DNA of 64,000 bases from JAHFPN01 sp036559465 (GCA_036559465.1 DATBTC010000072.1:3276-67275), one strand, 5' to 3'; shown: positions 52,499 through 61,843, numbered from the stretch's first letter. Notes: generated from the sequence alone by a model not told the origin. Translations and numbers: made by a program.

Positions 52499-53086
52499 TT
52501 ATACAGCGGCCAGGAGGCAGCCGGCCAATACGATAGTGCCACCGATGATACGCAGCGCCGGGCGGCCCATGGCAAGCCTGCCGAGGGCCAAGCCAAACGA
52601 GATGCCCGCTGCGTGGATCAGCGCCGTCGCCAGCGCGAAGCCGGCGATATAGGGCGCCGCTTCGTTGCCCGCCGGGAGTTCAGCACCGTGTGCATGGCCG
52701 TGAAAGACCGCGAAGACACCCACCAGCGCCATGGCCAACGTAACCGGCATGCCGAGCGCCAGCGCCACCGGCAGCGAAATTGCGACGACTGAATGCAGGA
52801 TCCCGTATTCGGTGCCCGGCAAGGGCAGTCCGGAGAAGGCCGCTACTGCCGCCAGCGCCATGACCGTCACGAACGTGCCCGGCACCAACCAGAGCGCCCG
52901 GCCACCCAGCTGAGCGGCCAGCAGGCCGACCGCGATCATGGCGAGGACATGATCCAGCCCGCCGAAGGGGTGGAAAAATCCAGACGAAAAACTGAAAACC
53001 GCCGCATGATCGGCATGGGCAAACGCCGAGCCGGACATTCCAACGCTGAGAGCGACGATGGTGAGTAGCCGCGAAAGCAGGATCAT
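52499..53086 (-). CDS. HupE/UreJ family membrane protein
   Basis: A 195-residue membrane protein from ATG 53086 (MILLSRLLTIVALSVG), with GGAG seven bases upstream. After a cleavable leader (..GSAFAHADHAA) comes the signature HPFGGLDHVLAMIAVGLLAAQLGGRALW, then PGTEYGILHSVV and VFHGHAHGAELP. HupE/UreJ proteins are linked with nickel or cobalt enzymes and may act as Ni2+ permeases. Its place directly before urtA, with its own sigma-54 promoter, fits nickel supply for urease. No hydrogenase genes are adjacent. Confidence 0.9.
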   Translation of the reverse strand: MILLSRLLTIVALSVGMSGSAFAHADHAAVFSFSSGFFHPFGGLDHVLAMIAVGLLAAQLGGRALWLVPGTFVTVMALAAVAAFSGLPLPGTEYGILHSVVAISLPVALALGMPVTLAMALVGVFAVFHGHAHGAELPAGNEAAPYIAGFALATALIHAAGISFGLALGRLAMGRPALRIIGGTIVLAGCLLAAV

Positions 53087-53116
53087 ATGAAACTCCAGCG
53101 CCCCCAAAGGTGGCCT

Positions 53117-53132
53117 TGCAATGCCCTTGCCA
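53117..53132 (-). promoter_or_regulatory. Sigma-54 (RpoN) promoter upstream of hupE
   Basis: Minus-strand TGGCAAGGGCATTGCA has exact -24/-12 spacing and differs from consensus only at the sixth base. The start codon is about 31 bases downstream. It shares CATTGCA with the urtA promoter. Confidence 0.8.
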
Positions 53133-53237
53133 GATTCCGGGAAAAATTGCGATCCCTCGCCCGTGCCCGAGGATACGGCTCCACCAAGCGGCGTTCTAGG
53201 AACTCAATTCCGTCAGTTTGTCGCGATATTTTAGGAG

Positions 53238-53588
53238 ATGATTCAGCCGATTGGCGCAGGGTATAGGATGACCTACCGAGCCGTTGTTCTGGTCTCGCTC
53301 ACAGCCGCAGTCCTGTTGGTGAGTGGCCTGACGATATATTGGAACCCGCTCGCCGAGAGGAGCCATCCGATGGCAAAGTCCGACGATCCGATCCTTCTCG
53401 CGCAGAATAAGCGCAGCGAACCATTGCCGCTTCCGCGCGATCCGGAGATCGCTGTGCGCGAGGAATACGACCTGGCCAAGGGACGCGGCACTGTGGAAGC
53501 GTTCGAGCTTTTCATCGCGCGGCATCCCAACCACGCGCTAGCCACCGAAGCGCGGCGCGAGCTTGAGCGGCTAAAAGGCACGCGCTGA
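53238..53588 (+). CDS. Small membrane-anchored protein of unknown function
   Basis: A 116-residue protein; ATG 53268 (MTYRAVVLVSL) is a possible later start. One N-terminal hydrophobic helix (AVVLVSLTAAVLLVSGLTIYW) anchors it. The rest is charged, with EAFELFIARHPNHALATEARRELERL resembling a single TPR-like repeat of the kind seen before caspase-like or periplasmic TPR domains. Not recognised further. It converges with the aminotransferase gene 6 bases away. Confidence 0.6.
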   Translation: MIQPIGAGYRMTYRAVVLVSLTAAVLLVSGLTIYWNPLAERSHPMAKSDDPILLAQNKRSEPLPLPRDPEIAVREEYDLAKGRGTVEAFELFIARHPNHALATEARRELERLKGTR

Positions 53589-53594
53589 ATTCGG

Positions 53595-54752
53595 CTAGGC
53601 TCTTCGCTTGAGCGCTCCGGCCAGTCGCTCCAGCGCGCCGTCGAGCGTTTCATCCTTCTTGGCAAAGCAGAAGCGCACGACGCTCTTCACCGGGTCCTCG
53701 GCATAGAACGCCGAGACCGGGATCGCCGCCACCTTGTGCTCGGCGACCAGGCGCTTGCAGAAACTCTCGTCGTCGATGTTCAGGCCGAGCGGAGCCAGAT
53801 CGACACTGACGAAATAGGTGCCCTGGCTCTCCAGCACCGGGAAGCCGATTTCCTTCAGCCCCTTGGTGAAGCGGTCGCGCGAACGCGCCAGATCGCGGCG
53901 CATCTCCTCGAAATAGGAATCGTCCTTGCCGAGCCCATAGGTCACCGCCGTCTGCAGGTTCGGCGGCGTGGTGAAGGTGATGTACTGGTGCGCCTTGGCC
54001 AGCACCCGCAAGATCTCGGGCGCCGCGCAAACGAAGCCGACCTTCCAGCCGGTGAGCGAGAAAATTTTCCCGGCCGAGCCGATCTTCACCGTGCGTGAAC
54101 GCATGCCGGGCAGCGCGAACATGGAAACGTGCCGGCGGCCGTCGAAAACGACGTGTTCCCACACCTCGTCGCACACGACGATGCTGTTATGCGCCATGCA
54201 GAAATGCGCGAGCAGCGAGAGCTGGTCATCGCCATAAACGGTGGCGGTCGGATTGAGCGGATTGTTAAACAGCACGACCTTGGTGCGTGGGGAAAACGCG
54301 CGCGACAGCATTTCCTCATCGAAGCGCCAGTCGGGCGGCTTCAGGCGCACGAGCTTCGGCACACCGCCGGCGCGCAGTACGAGCGGCAGGTACGCGTCGT
54401 AGAGCGGCTGGAACAGCACGACCTCGTCGCCCGGCTCGATCAGCGCCAACATCGCGCCGGCGAGCGCTTCGGTGGCGCCTGACGTGATCATCACTTCGGT
54501 ATCGGGATCGAGGGCGAGCCCCTGCCAGCGGCGATAGTGCGCGGCGACCGCGCGGCGCAGCTCCGGCAGGCCGAGCATCGGCGGGTACTGGTTCCAGCCG
54601 GAGACCACTGCCTCGGCCGCCTTCTTGCGCACGTCCTCGGGGCCCGGATCGTCGGGGAAACCCTGGCCGAGATTGATGGCGTTATGCTCGCGCGCGAGCC
54701 CCGACATCACCTCGAACACGGAGGTTTGCAGGCCGGCGAAGACCGGATTCAT
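53595..54752 (-). CDS. Class I/II PLP-dependent aminotransferase
   Basis: A 385-residue fold-type I aminotransferase. The features are EHNAINLGQGFPDDPGPEDV, YPPMLGLPELRRAVAAHY, the TSGATEAL loop, NNPLNPTATVY, VCDEVWEHVVFD and the PLP Lys in SAGKIFSLTGWKVGF. The NLGQGFPD opening is that of the kynurenine/methionine aminotransferase (YbdL/KAT) subgroup. Substrate specificity is inferred. A small gene upstream overlaps its start by 4 bases. Confidence 0.92.
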   Translation of the reverse strand: MNPVFAGLQTSVFEVMSGLAREHNAINLGQGFPDDPGPEDVRKKAAEAVVSGWNQYPPMLGLPELRRAVAAHYRRWQGLALDPDTEVMITSGATEALAGAMLALIEPGDEVVLFQPLYDAYLPLVLRAGGVPKLVRLKPPDWRFDEEMLSRAFSPRTKVVLFNNPLNPTATVYGDDQLSLLAHFCMAHNSIVVCDEVWEHVVFDGRRHVSMFALPGMRSRTVKIGSAGKIFSLTGWKVGFVCAAPEILRVLAKAHQYITFTTPPNLQTAVTYGLGKDDSYFEEMRRDLARSRDRFTKGLKEIGFPVLESQGTYFVSVDLAPLGLNIDDESFCKRLVAEHKVAAIPVSAFYAEDPVKSVVRFCFAKKDETLDGALERLAGALKRRA

Positions 54753-55039
54753 TGTGTGACCGCCGATGAGTGCACAAGCGGCGCAAGCGCCGATCTCAGC
54801 GCGTCATCGCTGACCGAGGATACCGGCATCAGGAGCTTCACGTGCTCGGTGCGGTGGCCCGGACGCATCACGATGATCGCGGTCTCGGCGCCGCCGCAGG
54901 CCGGATCGCCGCAGGCGAACTCGGTCACCGAAACCGTGGCTTCGTCGGGAAGTTCGAGGAGTTCGCGCACGTGCCGCGCCAGCTCACGCGTCGCGTCCGG
55001 CGCGGCTCTCCCCTTGCCGCCTCGAAAGAGCAAAACCAA
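54749..55039 (-). CDS. Small protein with FACGDPACGG motif, unknown function
   Basis: A 96-residue frame from a TTG at 55039 with GGGAG upstream; a longer form starting up to about 45 bases earlier cannot be excluded. The sequence LARHVRELLELPDEATVSVTEFACGDPACGGAETAIIVMRPGHRTEHVKLL has a compact two-Cys motif that could bind metal. The stop overlaps the start of the aminotransferase gene (ATGA). I do not recognise the family with certainty. Confidence 0.5.
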   Translation of the reverse strand: MVLLFRGGKGRAAPDATRELARHVRELLELPDEATVSVTEFACGDPACGGAETAIIVMRPGHRTEHVKLLMPVSSVSDDALRSALAPLVHSSAVTQ

Positions 55040-55103
55040 TGTCAGCTCCCGATCGGATGAGCGACGACCATGCCGCAGGGCTCCCAAGGGCGCCAGAGGC
55101 CAC

Positions 55104-56930
55104 TCATGAGCCCTGCCCTTCTTGGCCGCGCGCCTTGCGGCGCTCAATAAAGCGGGCAAGCCATCGCGGCGGCGCGAACAAGCGCCGCAGCGCGACAGGC
55201 GGAAACGGGAGCACAGGGTCGTCAGCAGTCGCGAATTCGAGGCCCGCGAGCGAAACGCGGTCGCCGTCCATCTCGCGCACGAACAGTGCAGCGGGACCGA
55301 GATCGATACGGCGGCCGACACGCAGATCCTCGTCGAAACGGTCTGCGAACAGATCGGCAATGGAAAGACCGCGCTCGGTCGCGGGAATTTCGAGACCGTA
55401 CATCTCGGCGATCGCGCCGACGCGGATATCGCCATTGAACGGGAAGGCGGTCGCGACTTCCCGATCCGCCGGACCCTCGGCTACCGCGAACAGACGGTCG
55501 AGGCGGGCCACACGGCGCGGCGGCGCGAGGAAATAGCCGTAGTCGTCGACCCGCAACACACCGGCCTCGGCCGGCGACAGGATGTGGCCGTCGCGGACGA
55601 TCAGGAGTGGCCGTGCCCAAGTCGGTACCGTGCCGTGACTCAGCGCCGGACTGCCGGCGACCACCGGATAACCGACGAGTTCATCGTCGAGCTGGCCGGG
55701 CAGATCGATTTCGATGCGCTTCACCTCCGGCGCCGCATCCGGCAGCGCGACATTGAGCCGGCGCGCGGCGAACTCGACGGTCCAGCCTTGCAGCGCGAGC
55801 GAAACGAAGACGGCCACGAAGGCCACGTTGAAATAGACGTCGGCGTTGGGAACCTTCGAGAGCGTGGGAATGGCGGCAAGGAAGATCGAAACCGCGCCGC
55901 GCAAGCCAACCCAGGCGATGAAGTTCTTCTCGGAGGCCGAAAAGTTGAACGGCAAGAGGCAAAGCCAGACCGCAACAGGGCGGGCGACGAAAATCAGCAC
56001 CAGCGCGATAATCAAGGAGGGCACCAGCAGCGGCAGAACTTCCGAGGGCGTCACAAGAAGGCCGAGCAGGATGAACATGACGAGCTGGCAGAGCCAGGTC
56101 ACGGTGTCGTGGAAGCTCGTGATCGAGGCGAAGGCGCGCACCGGCCGGTTGCCGACCACCAGACCCGCGAGATAGACCGCGAGAAAGCCCGAGCCGCCCG
56201 CAATCGAAGCCAGCGCATAGATGAACACCGCCGTGGCGACGACGAAGAGCGGGTGCAGGCCGCCTGGGAGCGTCACGCGATTGAGGCTCCACACCAGCGC
56301 AAAGCCGCCCGCGACGCCAAGTACGGAGCCGACGATTACTTCGCGCGCGAGGTCGAGCGCGATATGCCAGCCGGATGTCTGACCGCTCGTGAGAATCAGG
56401 CTGATGATCACCACGGTTAGAAACACCGCGACCGGATCGTTGGTGCCCGACTCGATCTCGAGCGTCGCCGCCAGACGGCGCTTGAGCTGAAGGCCGTGAG
56501 CCCGGATCAGGAAGAACACCGCGGCGGCGTCGGTAGAAGACACGATCACGCCGAGCAGGAACCCGCCGAGAACGCCGACGCCAAGCATGGCCCAAGCGGC
56601 GAGGCCGACAATTAATGCAGTTACCATGACGCCGACGGTCGCCAACATCACCGCCGGATAGAGCGTGCCGCGGAAGCTCGCGAGCCGCGTGCGCAGCCCG
56701 CCGTCGAACAGGATCACGGCGAGCGCGCCGGAGCCGACCGTGTACGTGAGCTGATAGTCGCTGAATTTGATGCCGCCGGGTCCGTCCTCGCCGGCAAGCA
56801 TGCCGATGATCAAGAAGACGAGCAGCAAAGGGGCGCCGAAACGCGAAGCGATCAGGCTCGAGAATACGCCAACCACCACCAGGGCGGCGCCGATCAATAG
56901 AAAGGCGTTACTCAGCGTGATCGCACTCAT
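55104..56930 (-). CDS. Potassium/proton antiporter, CPA1 family (CvrA/NhaP2 type)
   Basis: A 608-residue protein. The first 390 residues form a 12-13-helix CPA1 exchanger with LIIGMLAGEDGPGGI, VSSTDAAAVFFL, ESGTNDPVAVFLTVVIISL (Asp of the ion site in SGTNDP) and VGLRGAVSIFLA. A TrkA_C-type domain (about 405-480) and a CorC/HlyC-like domain (about 500-585) follow in the cytosol, the layout of CvrA/NhaP2. It probably exports K+ for turgor or pH control. It is likely cotranscribed with the two genes downstream. Confidence 0.93.
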   Translation of the reverse strand: MSAITLSNAFLLIGAALVVVGVFSSLIASRFGAPLLLVFLIIGMLAGEDGPGGIKFSDYQLTYTVGSGALAVILFDGGLRTRLASFRGTLYPAVMLATVGVMVTALIVGLAAWAMLGVGVLGGFLLGVIVSSTDAAAVFFLIRAHGLQLKRRLAATLEIESGTNDPVAVFLTVVIISLILTSGQTSGWHIALDLAREVIVGSVLGVAGGFALVWSLNRVTLPGGLHPLFVVATAVFIYALASIAGGSGFLAVYLAGLVVGNRPVRAFASITSFHDTVTWLCQLVMFILLGLLVTPSEVLPLLVPSLIIALVLIFVARPVAVWLCLLPFNFSASEKNFIAWVGLRGAVSIFLAAIPTLSKVPNADVYFNVAFVAVFVSLALQGWTVEFAARRLNVALPDAAPEVKRIEIDLPGQLDDELVGYPVVAGSPALSHGTVPTWARPLLIVRDGHILSPAEAGVLRVDDYGYFLAPPRRVARLDRLFAVAEGPADREVATAFPFNGDIRVGAIAEMYGLEIPATERGLSIADLFADRFDEDLRVGRRIDLGPAALFVREMDGDRVSLAGLEFATADDPVLPFPPVALRRLFAPPRWLARFIERRKARGQEGQGS

Positions 56931-57084
56931 GAGTCTTGGCCGTCCTCCGGGCCGGGGGCCGCATCAGCGCGGCTTTCCATGAATTGAATATACGATCGGC
57001 CGCTTTCGACAAAACGAAACTTGGCGAGCGCAGCACTTTCGCTCGCGTACGTCCCACTATCCGGAAGTAGTGCAGTGTGGCCGA

Positions 57085-59097
57085 TCAGGCCGCGGCGACA
57101 TCGGAGAGGAAACGCTCGACGGAATGGCGCAGCGTCTGCGCCTGCTTGCCAAGATTCTGCGAAGCCTCAAACACGTGGTTCGCCGACTGGCTGGTCTCGC
57201 TGATGGCCCGGGTTACGCCGCTCACATTTTGAGTCAGATCCTCGCTGCCAGCGGCCGCGTGCTGGACGTTGCGCGAGATCTCGTGGGTAGCGGCGTTCTG
57301 TTCCTCGACCGCGGCGGCGACCGCGCTGGCGAAGCCGTTGACTTCGTTCATGGCCAGGGCGATCTCGCCGATCGCGACTACGGCCTCGTCGGTCGCCTTC
57401 TGGATGCCCGATACCTGCAGCCCGATATCGCCGGTGGCTCGCGCGGTCTGCTCGGCGAGCGATTTCACCTCGGTCGCCACCACGGCGAAGCCGCGGCCGG
57501 CGTCACCGGCGCGCGCGGCCTCGATCGTCGCGTTGAGGGCCAGAAGATTGGTTTGCGCCGCGATCTCCTGGATCAAGCTCACCACCTCGCCGATCTTCTG
57601 CGCCGCCTGCGATAGGCCCTCGATGCGCTTGGTTCCTACCTGGGTCATCTCGGTGGCGCGGCGTACGTGGTCGTTAGCCGATTCGATAAGGCGACCGATC
57701 TCGTTAACGGAGGCGGCGAGCTCGTCGGCCGCGCTGGCGACCGTCTGCACATTGCTTGTGGTCTGCTGAGAAGCGCTGGAGGCTGCAAGCGCCTGGCGAT
57801 CGGCCTCAGTCGCGGTGTCGGCGAGGCTGCGCGCGGTCTTTTCCATGCGCTCGCTGTCGGCCCCGACCGAGCCGAGCGCTTCCTGGACCGACGAGCGAAA
57901 CGCCGTCATCAATTCATCGACTCGCCGCGCGCGGCGCTCGCGTGTCTGGCGGTCCCCGCGGCTGGTTTCCTCGAGTCGGCCGCGCTCGACCATATTGTCG
58001 CGGAAGACGGCGACGGCGCGCGACATTTCGCCGATCTCGTCCCTCCGGTCGGTGTCCTTGAGCTCTACCGAGGTATCGCCCTCGGCTAGTTTTCGCATCG
58101 TGCGCGACAGCGCCAGAATCGGCCGACTGATCCCGCCGGTCACCAGCAACCCGAGTGTGAGGCCGGTCAGCAGGGAGAATATGGCGGCGAGAATCATCGT
58201 CGAGGTGGTCGAGGTTGCCGTCCGCTCGGTCCGCGCAGCGACCGCGGCCTGACGCGTCGTATTCAGACGCTCAAGCTCGCGCAGCGCTTCGGAGACCTCG
58301 GTGCTGATCTGCTCGAATTCCTTATCGCGCAAATTCGAGATGAAGCGGCCGATCTCACTCAGCTGGCTCATTCCATCCCGATAGCGCTTCAACGCGTCAC
58401 GAATCCTGCTCATGGTCGATTCGCGCTCGACTTCCGGAAGCCCCTCGCCCATTTTCAGGATATTCTGATCGAGCCGATCGAGCTCGGCGGCGATGCGCGC
58501 CGTATCCTCTTCGGATTCGCGGAACAGATAGCGGTAGGCCATGGTGCTGAGCACCGGGAACTGCCCTTGCGCCTCTGTTATGACCATAACGACCGTGTGG
58601 TTGTAGCTATCGGCCGCCCGATTGCTCACGCTGAAGAGCTCGCCCACGATCTGCGTGCCGAGTTGCTCGACTATCTCTATTAGCAACTTGTCGCGATCGC
58701 GCATCAGCTGAAAGACTTTTTCCGCGCTCTGCTCATAGCGAACAATCGCCGCATCGACCTTGCGCACGAGTTCGCTCTCGTCAGCGGTCCTACTGCGCTT
58801 TTTCAGCGTCTCGACCCATTCTTTAGAGAGATCGAGGAAATGATGCGCGCGGAAGAGCGCCTGCTCGGTGCGGGTGTCCATGAAGTGGCGGGCGCCGACG
58901 AGCGCTTTGGCCATATCGGCGTCGAGGCGATTGGCGAACAGAGCGGTCGCCGATGTTTCGCGCAGGGCGAGCGCATCCTTCTGCAATCCGGAGAGGCCGT
59001 AGAGTCCAGCGGCAACCGCGATGCCGGCGACCGCGACCACGGCAACGAATCCCCCGAGGATGCGCGCCCGGATCGGCAGGTCCTGAAACCGCAACAT
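57085..59097 (-). CDS. Methyl-accepting chemotaxis protein
   Basis: A 670-residue transmembrane receptor from ATG 59097 (MLRFQDLPIRARILGG), with AGGGA upstream. The first helix is near 12-34. A helical sensor of about 270 residues is periplasmic (HBM/4-helix-like). The second helix (MILAAIFSLLTGLTLGLLVTGG) leads to a HAMP domain (ISRPILALSRTMRKLAEGDTSVELKDTDRRDEIGEMSRAVAVFRDN). The signalling domain has the hairpin tip EIAAQTNLLALNATIEAARAGDAGRGFAVVATEVKSLAEQ. The ligand is unknown. No che genes are nearby. Confidence 0.95.
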   Translation of the reverse strand: MLRFQDLPIRARILGGFVAVVAVAGIAVAAGLYGLSGLQKDALALRETSATALFANRLDADMAKALVGARHFMDTRTEQALFRAHHFLDLSKEWVETLKKRSRTADESELVRKVDAAIVRYEQSAEKVFQLMRDRDKLLIEIVEQLGTQIVGELFSVSNRAADSYNHTVVMVITEAQGQFPVLSTMAYRYLFRESEEDTARIAAELDRLDQNILKMGEGLPEVERESTMSRIRDALKRYRDGMSQLSEIGRFISNLRDKEFEQISTEVSEALRELERLNTTRQAAVAARTERTATSTTSTMILAAIFSLLTGLTLGLLVTGGISRPILALSRTMRKLAEGDTSVELKDTDRRDEIGEMSRAVAVFRDNMVERGRLEETSRGDRQTRERRARRVDELMTAFRSSVQEALGSVGADSERMEKTARSLADTATEADRQALAASSASQQTTSNVQTVASAADELAASVNEIGRLIESANDHVRRATEMTQVGTKRIEGLSQAAQKIGEVVSLIQEIAAQTNLLALNATIEAARAGDAGRGFAVVATEVKSLAEQTARATGDIGLQVSGIQKATDEAVVAIGEIALAMNEVNGFASAVAAAVEEQNAATHEISRNVQHAAAGSEDLTQNVSGVTRAISETSQSANHVFEASQNLGKQAQTLRHSVERFLSDVAAA

Positions 59098-59274
59098 GTG
59101 CTCGTCCCTGCATTTGCCGGCTGAGTCGGGCGGCGGGGCGAGCATCGCGGGCCGGAGTTAACCGAACGTTATCTATCGCGGGCTTGGCCCCCAGCCGGGG
59201 CCGGCGCGCTTCATCCCACACGTGAGGCTGCGGTAATGGGCTACGTCTGCCGGCCGGTAAGCACGAAACCCTTC

Positions 59275-59754
59275 TTAGTGCCCGTGGCTGGGCCTCGTAC
59301 CCATGGCCTCAACATTGAACTCGATCTCGACCGTGCCGGCTTTTTCGAACACGAGCGTGCTCTTGAACTTCTCGCCCTGCTTGAGAGGACGCTTCAAGTT
59401 CATGAACATGACGTGAAACCCGCCCGGCTCGAGCTTGGCGGTTGCGCCGGGTTTGATCTCGAGGCCTAGCGCAAGCGGACGCATCTTCATGATTCCGCCC
59501 TGCACCGACATTTCGTGAATCTCGACCCGGCCGGAGATTTCGCTCGTAATTCTCACGAGCCGGTCGGCCTCGGCGCCCCTGTTCTCGATCATGAGATAGC
59601 CGCCGGCGACCTGCGTGCCGTGCGGCGTCGCCCGTGACCAGGGATGGTCGATCTTGAGCGGGCCCTTGGTGTAGTCGTGGGCGTAGGCCGGCGCTGCAAG
59701 CGCGAGCGCAATCCATGCGGCGATGAATCGGACGATGTTTGGCATTCGGCTCAC
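59275..59754 (-). CDS. PCu(A)C-type periplasmic copper chaperone
   Basis: A 159-residue protein with signal peptide (MPNIVRFIAAWIALALAAPAYA). The copper site is laid out as HPWSRATP, then EIHEMSVQGGIMKMRPL, then GGFHVMFMNL, matching the family H-M-x-H-x-M pattern. It moves Cu(I) to cytochrome c oxidase in other bacteria. It lies 28 bases after hyfI on the same strand, so it may be the last gene of the Ehr/hyf operon. ATG 59745 is an alternative start. The upstream gap 59098-59274 has a 6-bp GGCCCC hairpin but no gene. Confidence 0.92.
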   Translation of the reverse strand: MSRMPNIVRFIAAWIALALAAPAYAHDYTKGPLKIDHPWSRATPHGTQVAGGYLMIENRGAEADRLVRITSEISGRVEIHEMSVQGGIMKMRPLALGLEIKPGATAKLEPGGFHVMFMNLKRPLKQGEKFKSTLVFEKAGTVEIEFNVEAMGTRPSHGH

Positions 59755-59782
59755 TTAGCCGATGACGTGGGTGCGCGCGAGA

Positions 59783-60328
59783 TCAAAGACTGCGGCCTCC
59801 GGCCGCGCCGCTGCGCGAGGCGGCATCGAGCAGCGCCACAAGACCCTTGAGGATTTCGACCGGCCGCGGCGGGCAGCCGGTAATATGCAGATCGACCGGA
59901 ACCACGGCGCTCACCGGCCCGACGCAGGCGTAGCTTCCGGCGAACACGCCGCCCGAGCAGGCGCAATCGCCGAGCGCCACCACCCATTTTGGATCGGGCG
60001 TCGCGCGCCAGGTGCGCTCCAGCGCCATGCGCATGTTGTGCGTGACGGGACCTGTGACGAGCAGCACGTCGGCGTGCCGCGGAGAAGCCGCGAACTTCAG
60101 GCCCAGCCGCTCCAGGTCATAGACCGGATTGTTCAGCGCGTGGATTTCCAGCTCGCACCCGTTGCAAGAACCGGCATCGATCTCGCGGATCACCAGCGAG
60201 CGGCCGAGCACCCGGCGCGCGAGATCGTCCAAAGTGCTCGCCAGTTCCTTCGCAGCGCGCGCGTCGGCGCCCGGCCCGTCGATGGTCACCGGGTCCTTGG
60301 CGAGCGATTTGAACAAGAGCGAGCGCAT
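59783..60328 (-). CDS. hyfI: Hydrogenase-4-like small subunit (NuoB/HyfI family)
   Basis: Fe-S subunit of an energy-converting complex, 181 residues. The ligands of the proximal 4Fe-4S cluster (N2 in complex I) are present: Cys55 and Cys58 in SCNGCE, Cys122 in GDCACSGG and Cys152 in GCPPRP. The EIHALNNPVYDLERLGL segment matches HyfI/HycG more than NuoB. It is the last hyf gene in the row; its start shares one base with the stop of the large-subunit gene. Confidence 0.9.
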   Translation of the reverse strand: MRSLLFKSLAKDPVTIDGPGADARAAKELASTLDDLARRVLGRSLVIREIDAGSCNGCELEIHALNNPVYDLERLGLKFAASPRHADVLLVTGPVTHNMRMALERTWRATPDPKWVVALGDCACSGGVFAGSYACVGPVSAVVPVDLHITGCPPRPVEILKGLVALLDAASRSGAAGGRSL

Positions 60329-61839
60329 CAGAGATCATGCCCCGAATAGGAACAGTTAAAAGACTTATTGCAGAGTGGGAAGTCGGCGACGATGTTGTCC
60401 TTGACCGCGACTTCCAGCAGCGGCCATTGAAACCAGGACGGATCGCGTGGATGGCAGCGCGCCACCGTGCCGTCGGCCGCCAGACGCACATAGACGAAGA
60501 CGTCGCCGCGGAAGCCCTCGACCAAGCCGACCCCTTCCCGCTCATCCTTGGCGGCACGCATCGGCGCGCGCAACGGACCGCGCGGCAGTCCTTCGAGAAT
60601 GCGGCGGACGAGCTTGAGGCTCGCCTCGATCTCCAGCAGCCGGATGCGAAGGCGTGCGTCCACGTCGCCAGCCTGCAGGGTCGGCACATCGATCGCGAAC
60701 TTCTCGTAGGGCGCATAAGCCAGATCGCGCCGCACATCGAAATCGCGCGCGCTGGCGCGGCCGACATAACCGCCGGCGGCGAAGCGGCGCACCAGATCGC
60801 CCGACACGGTGCCGGTCGTGACGGTTCGATCCTGCAGCGATGGTGTGTCGTCGTAGATCGTGACCAGCTCGCGGAAGCGCGGCCCGATCGCCTCGACCAG
60901 CGCTTTCAGCCGGCGAATATTCTCCGCGCTGATATCTGTCGCTACCCCGCCCGGGACGATGCAATCGCGCATCAGACGATGGCCGAAGGCGGCATCGGAT
61001 GCCTGCAGGACCTGTTCACGCAAAATGCCGCAATGGGCATGGATCAGCACGAACGTGGCGTCGTTGCACACCGCGCCAAAATCGCCGAGGTGATTGGCGA
61101 TGCGCTCGAGCTCGGCCATGAGTGCGCGCAGATACACCGCGCGCACCGGTACCTCGATGCGTAGCGCCGTCTCGACCGCGAGCGCGAAGGCAAAAGCATA
61201 GGCGACCGTAGAGTCGCCGGAGACACGGCCGACGAGCGTCGCGGCGCGCTCGACGGTCGCGCCCTGCATCAACCATTCGACGCCCTTGTGCACATAGCCG
61301 AGCCGCTCTTCGAGCCGCACCACCGTTTCGCCGTTGGCGGTGAAGCGGAAATGGCCGGGCTCGATGATGCCAGCATGCACCGGTCCTACCGGAATCTGAT
61401 GCAGGTCCTCGCCTTCTACCGGCAGGAACTTGTATTCGGTCGGCGAGCGAGGAGCCGCTGCAAGCCGGCGCTTGGAAAGCGGTGCCGCGAGCGGCCAGGC
61501 GCCGTGATCGAGCCACGGGCGCGTATCGGCCAGACCTATGGGCTCGTGGCCGAATAGATCGCGGATCGCGCGCTCAAGCCGGATTGCTGGTGCATGCCGG
61601 GAGCCGACCGAGGGGAAGCGGCCGTCATTGACCGCGAGCGTCAGGATTTGCGGACCGGCAGTATTGCGCACGGCCATGTGCACACGATCGGCCTCGCCGA
61701 ACAGCGCCACCAGATCGCCCTCGCCGCGACCGAGCGCTTCGGCCTGCGCGACCCAGGCTTTCGCATCGACGACGCGACGCGGCCAGCTGCGCGGTGCGGC
61801 GCCTGCGTGCTTCGACGATTTGCGTGAGCGTCTTACCAT
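60328..61839 (-). CDS. hyfG: Hydrogenase-4-like large subunit without Ni ligands (HyfG/NuoCD family)
   Basis: A 503-residue fusion of a NuoC-like N-terminus (about 1-120) and a NuoD-like domain with VGPVHAGIIEPGHFRF and EERLGYVHKGVEWL (about 151-190). Group 4 hydrogenases carry two CxxC motifs for the Ni-Fe site. Here the first position reads VGRVSGDSTVAYA (203-215) and the C-terminal one reads DPSWFQWPLLEV (466-477): no Cys at either place. It cannot be a normal hydrogenase. This fits the energy-converting hydrogenase-related (Ehr) complexes. The C-terminus has two other Cys (LCNKSFNCSYSGHDL). Confidence 0.88.
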   Translation of the reverse strand: MVRRSRKSSKHAGAAPRSWPRRVVDAKAWVAQAEALGRGEGDLVALFGEADRVHMAVRNTAGPQILTLAVNDGRFPSVGSRHAPAIRLERAIRDLFGHEPIGLADTRPWLDHGAWPLAAPLSKRRLAAAPRSPTEYKFLPVEGEDLHQIPVGPVHAGIIEPGHFRFTANGETVVRLEERLGYVHKGVEWLMQGATVERAATLVGRVSGDSTVAYAFAFALAVETALRIEVPVRAVYLRALMAELERIANHLGDFGAVCNDATFVLIHAHCGILREQVLQASDAAFGHRLMRDCIVPGGVATDISAENIRRLKALVEAIGPRFRELVTIYDDTPSLQDRTVTTGTVSGDLVRRFAAGGYVGRASARDFDVRRDLAYAPYEKFAIDVPTLQAGDVDARLRIRLLEIEASLKLVRRILEGLPRGPLRAPMRAAKDEREGVGLVEGFRGDVFVYVRLAADGTVARCHPRDPSWFQWPLLEVAVKDNIVADFPLCNKSFNCSYSGHDL

Positions 61840-61843
61840 GGCG

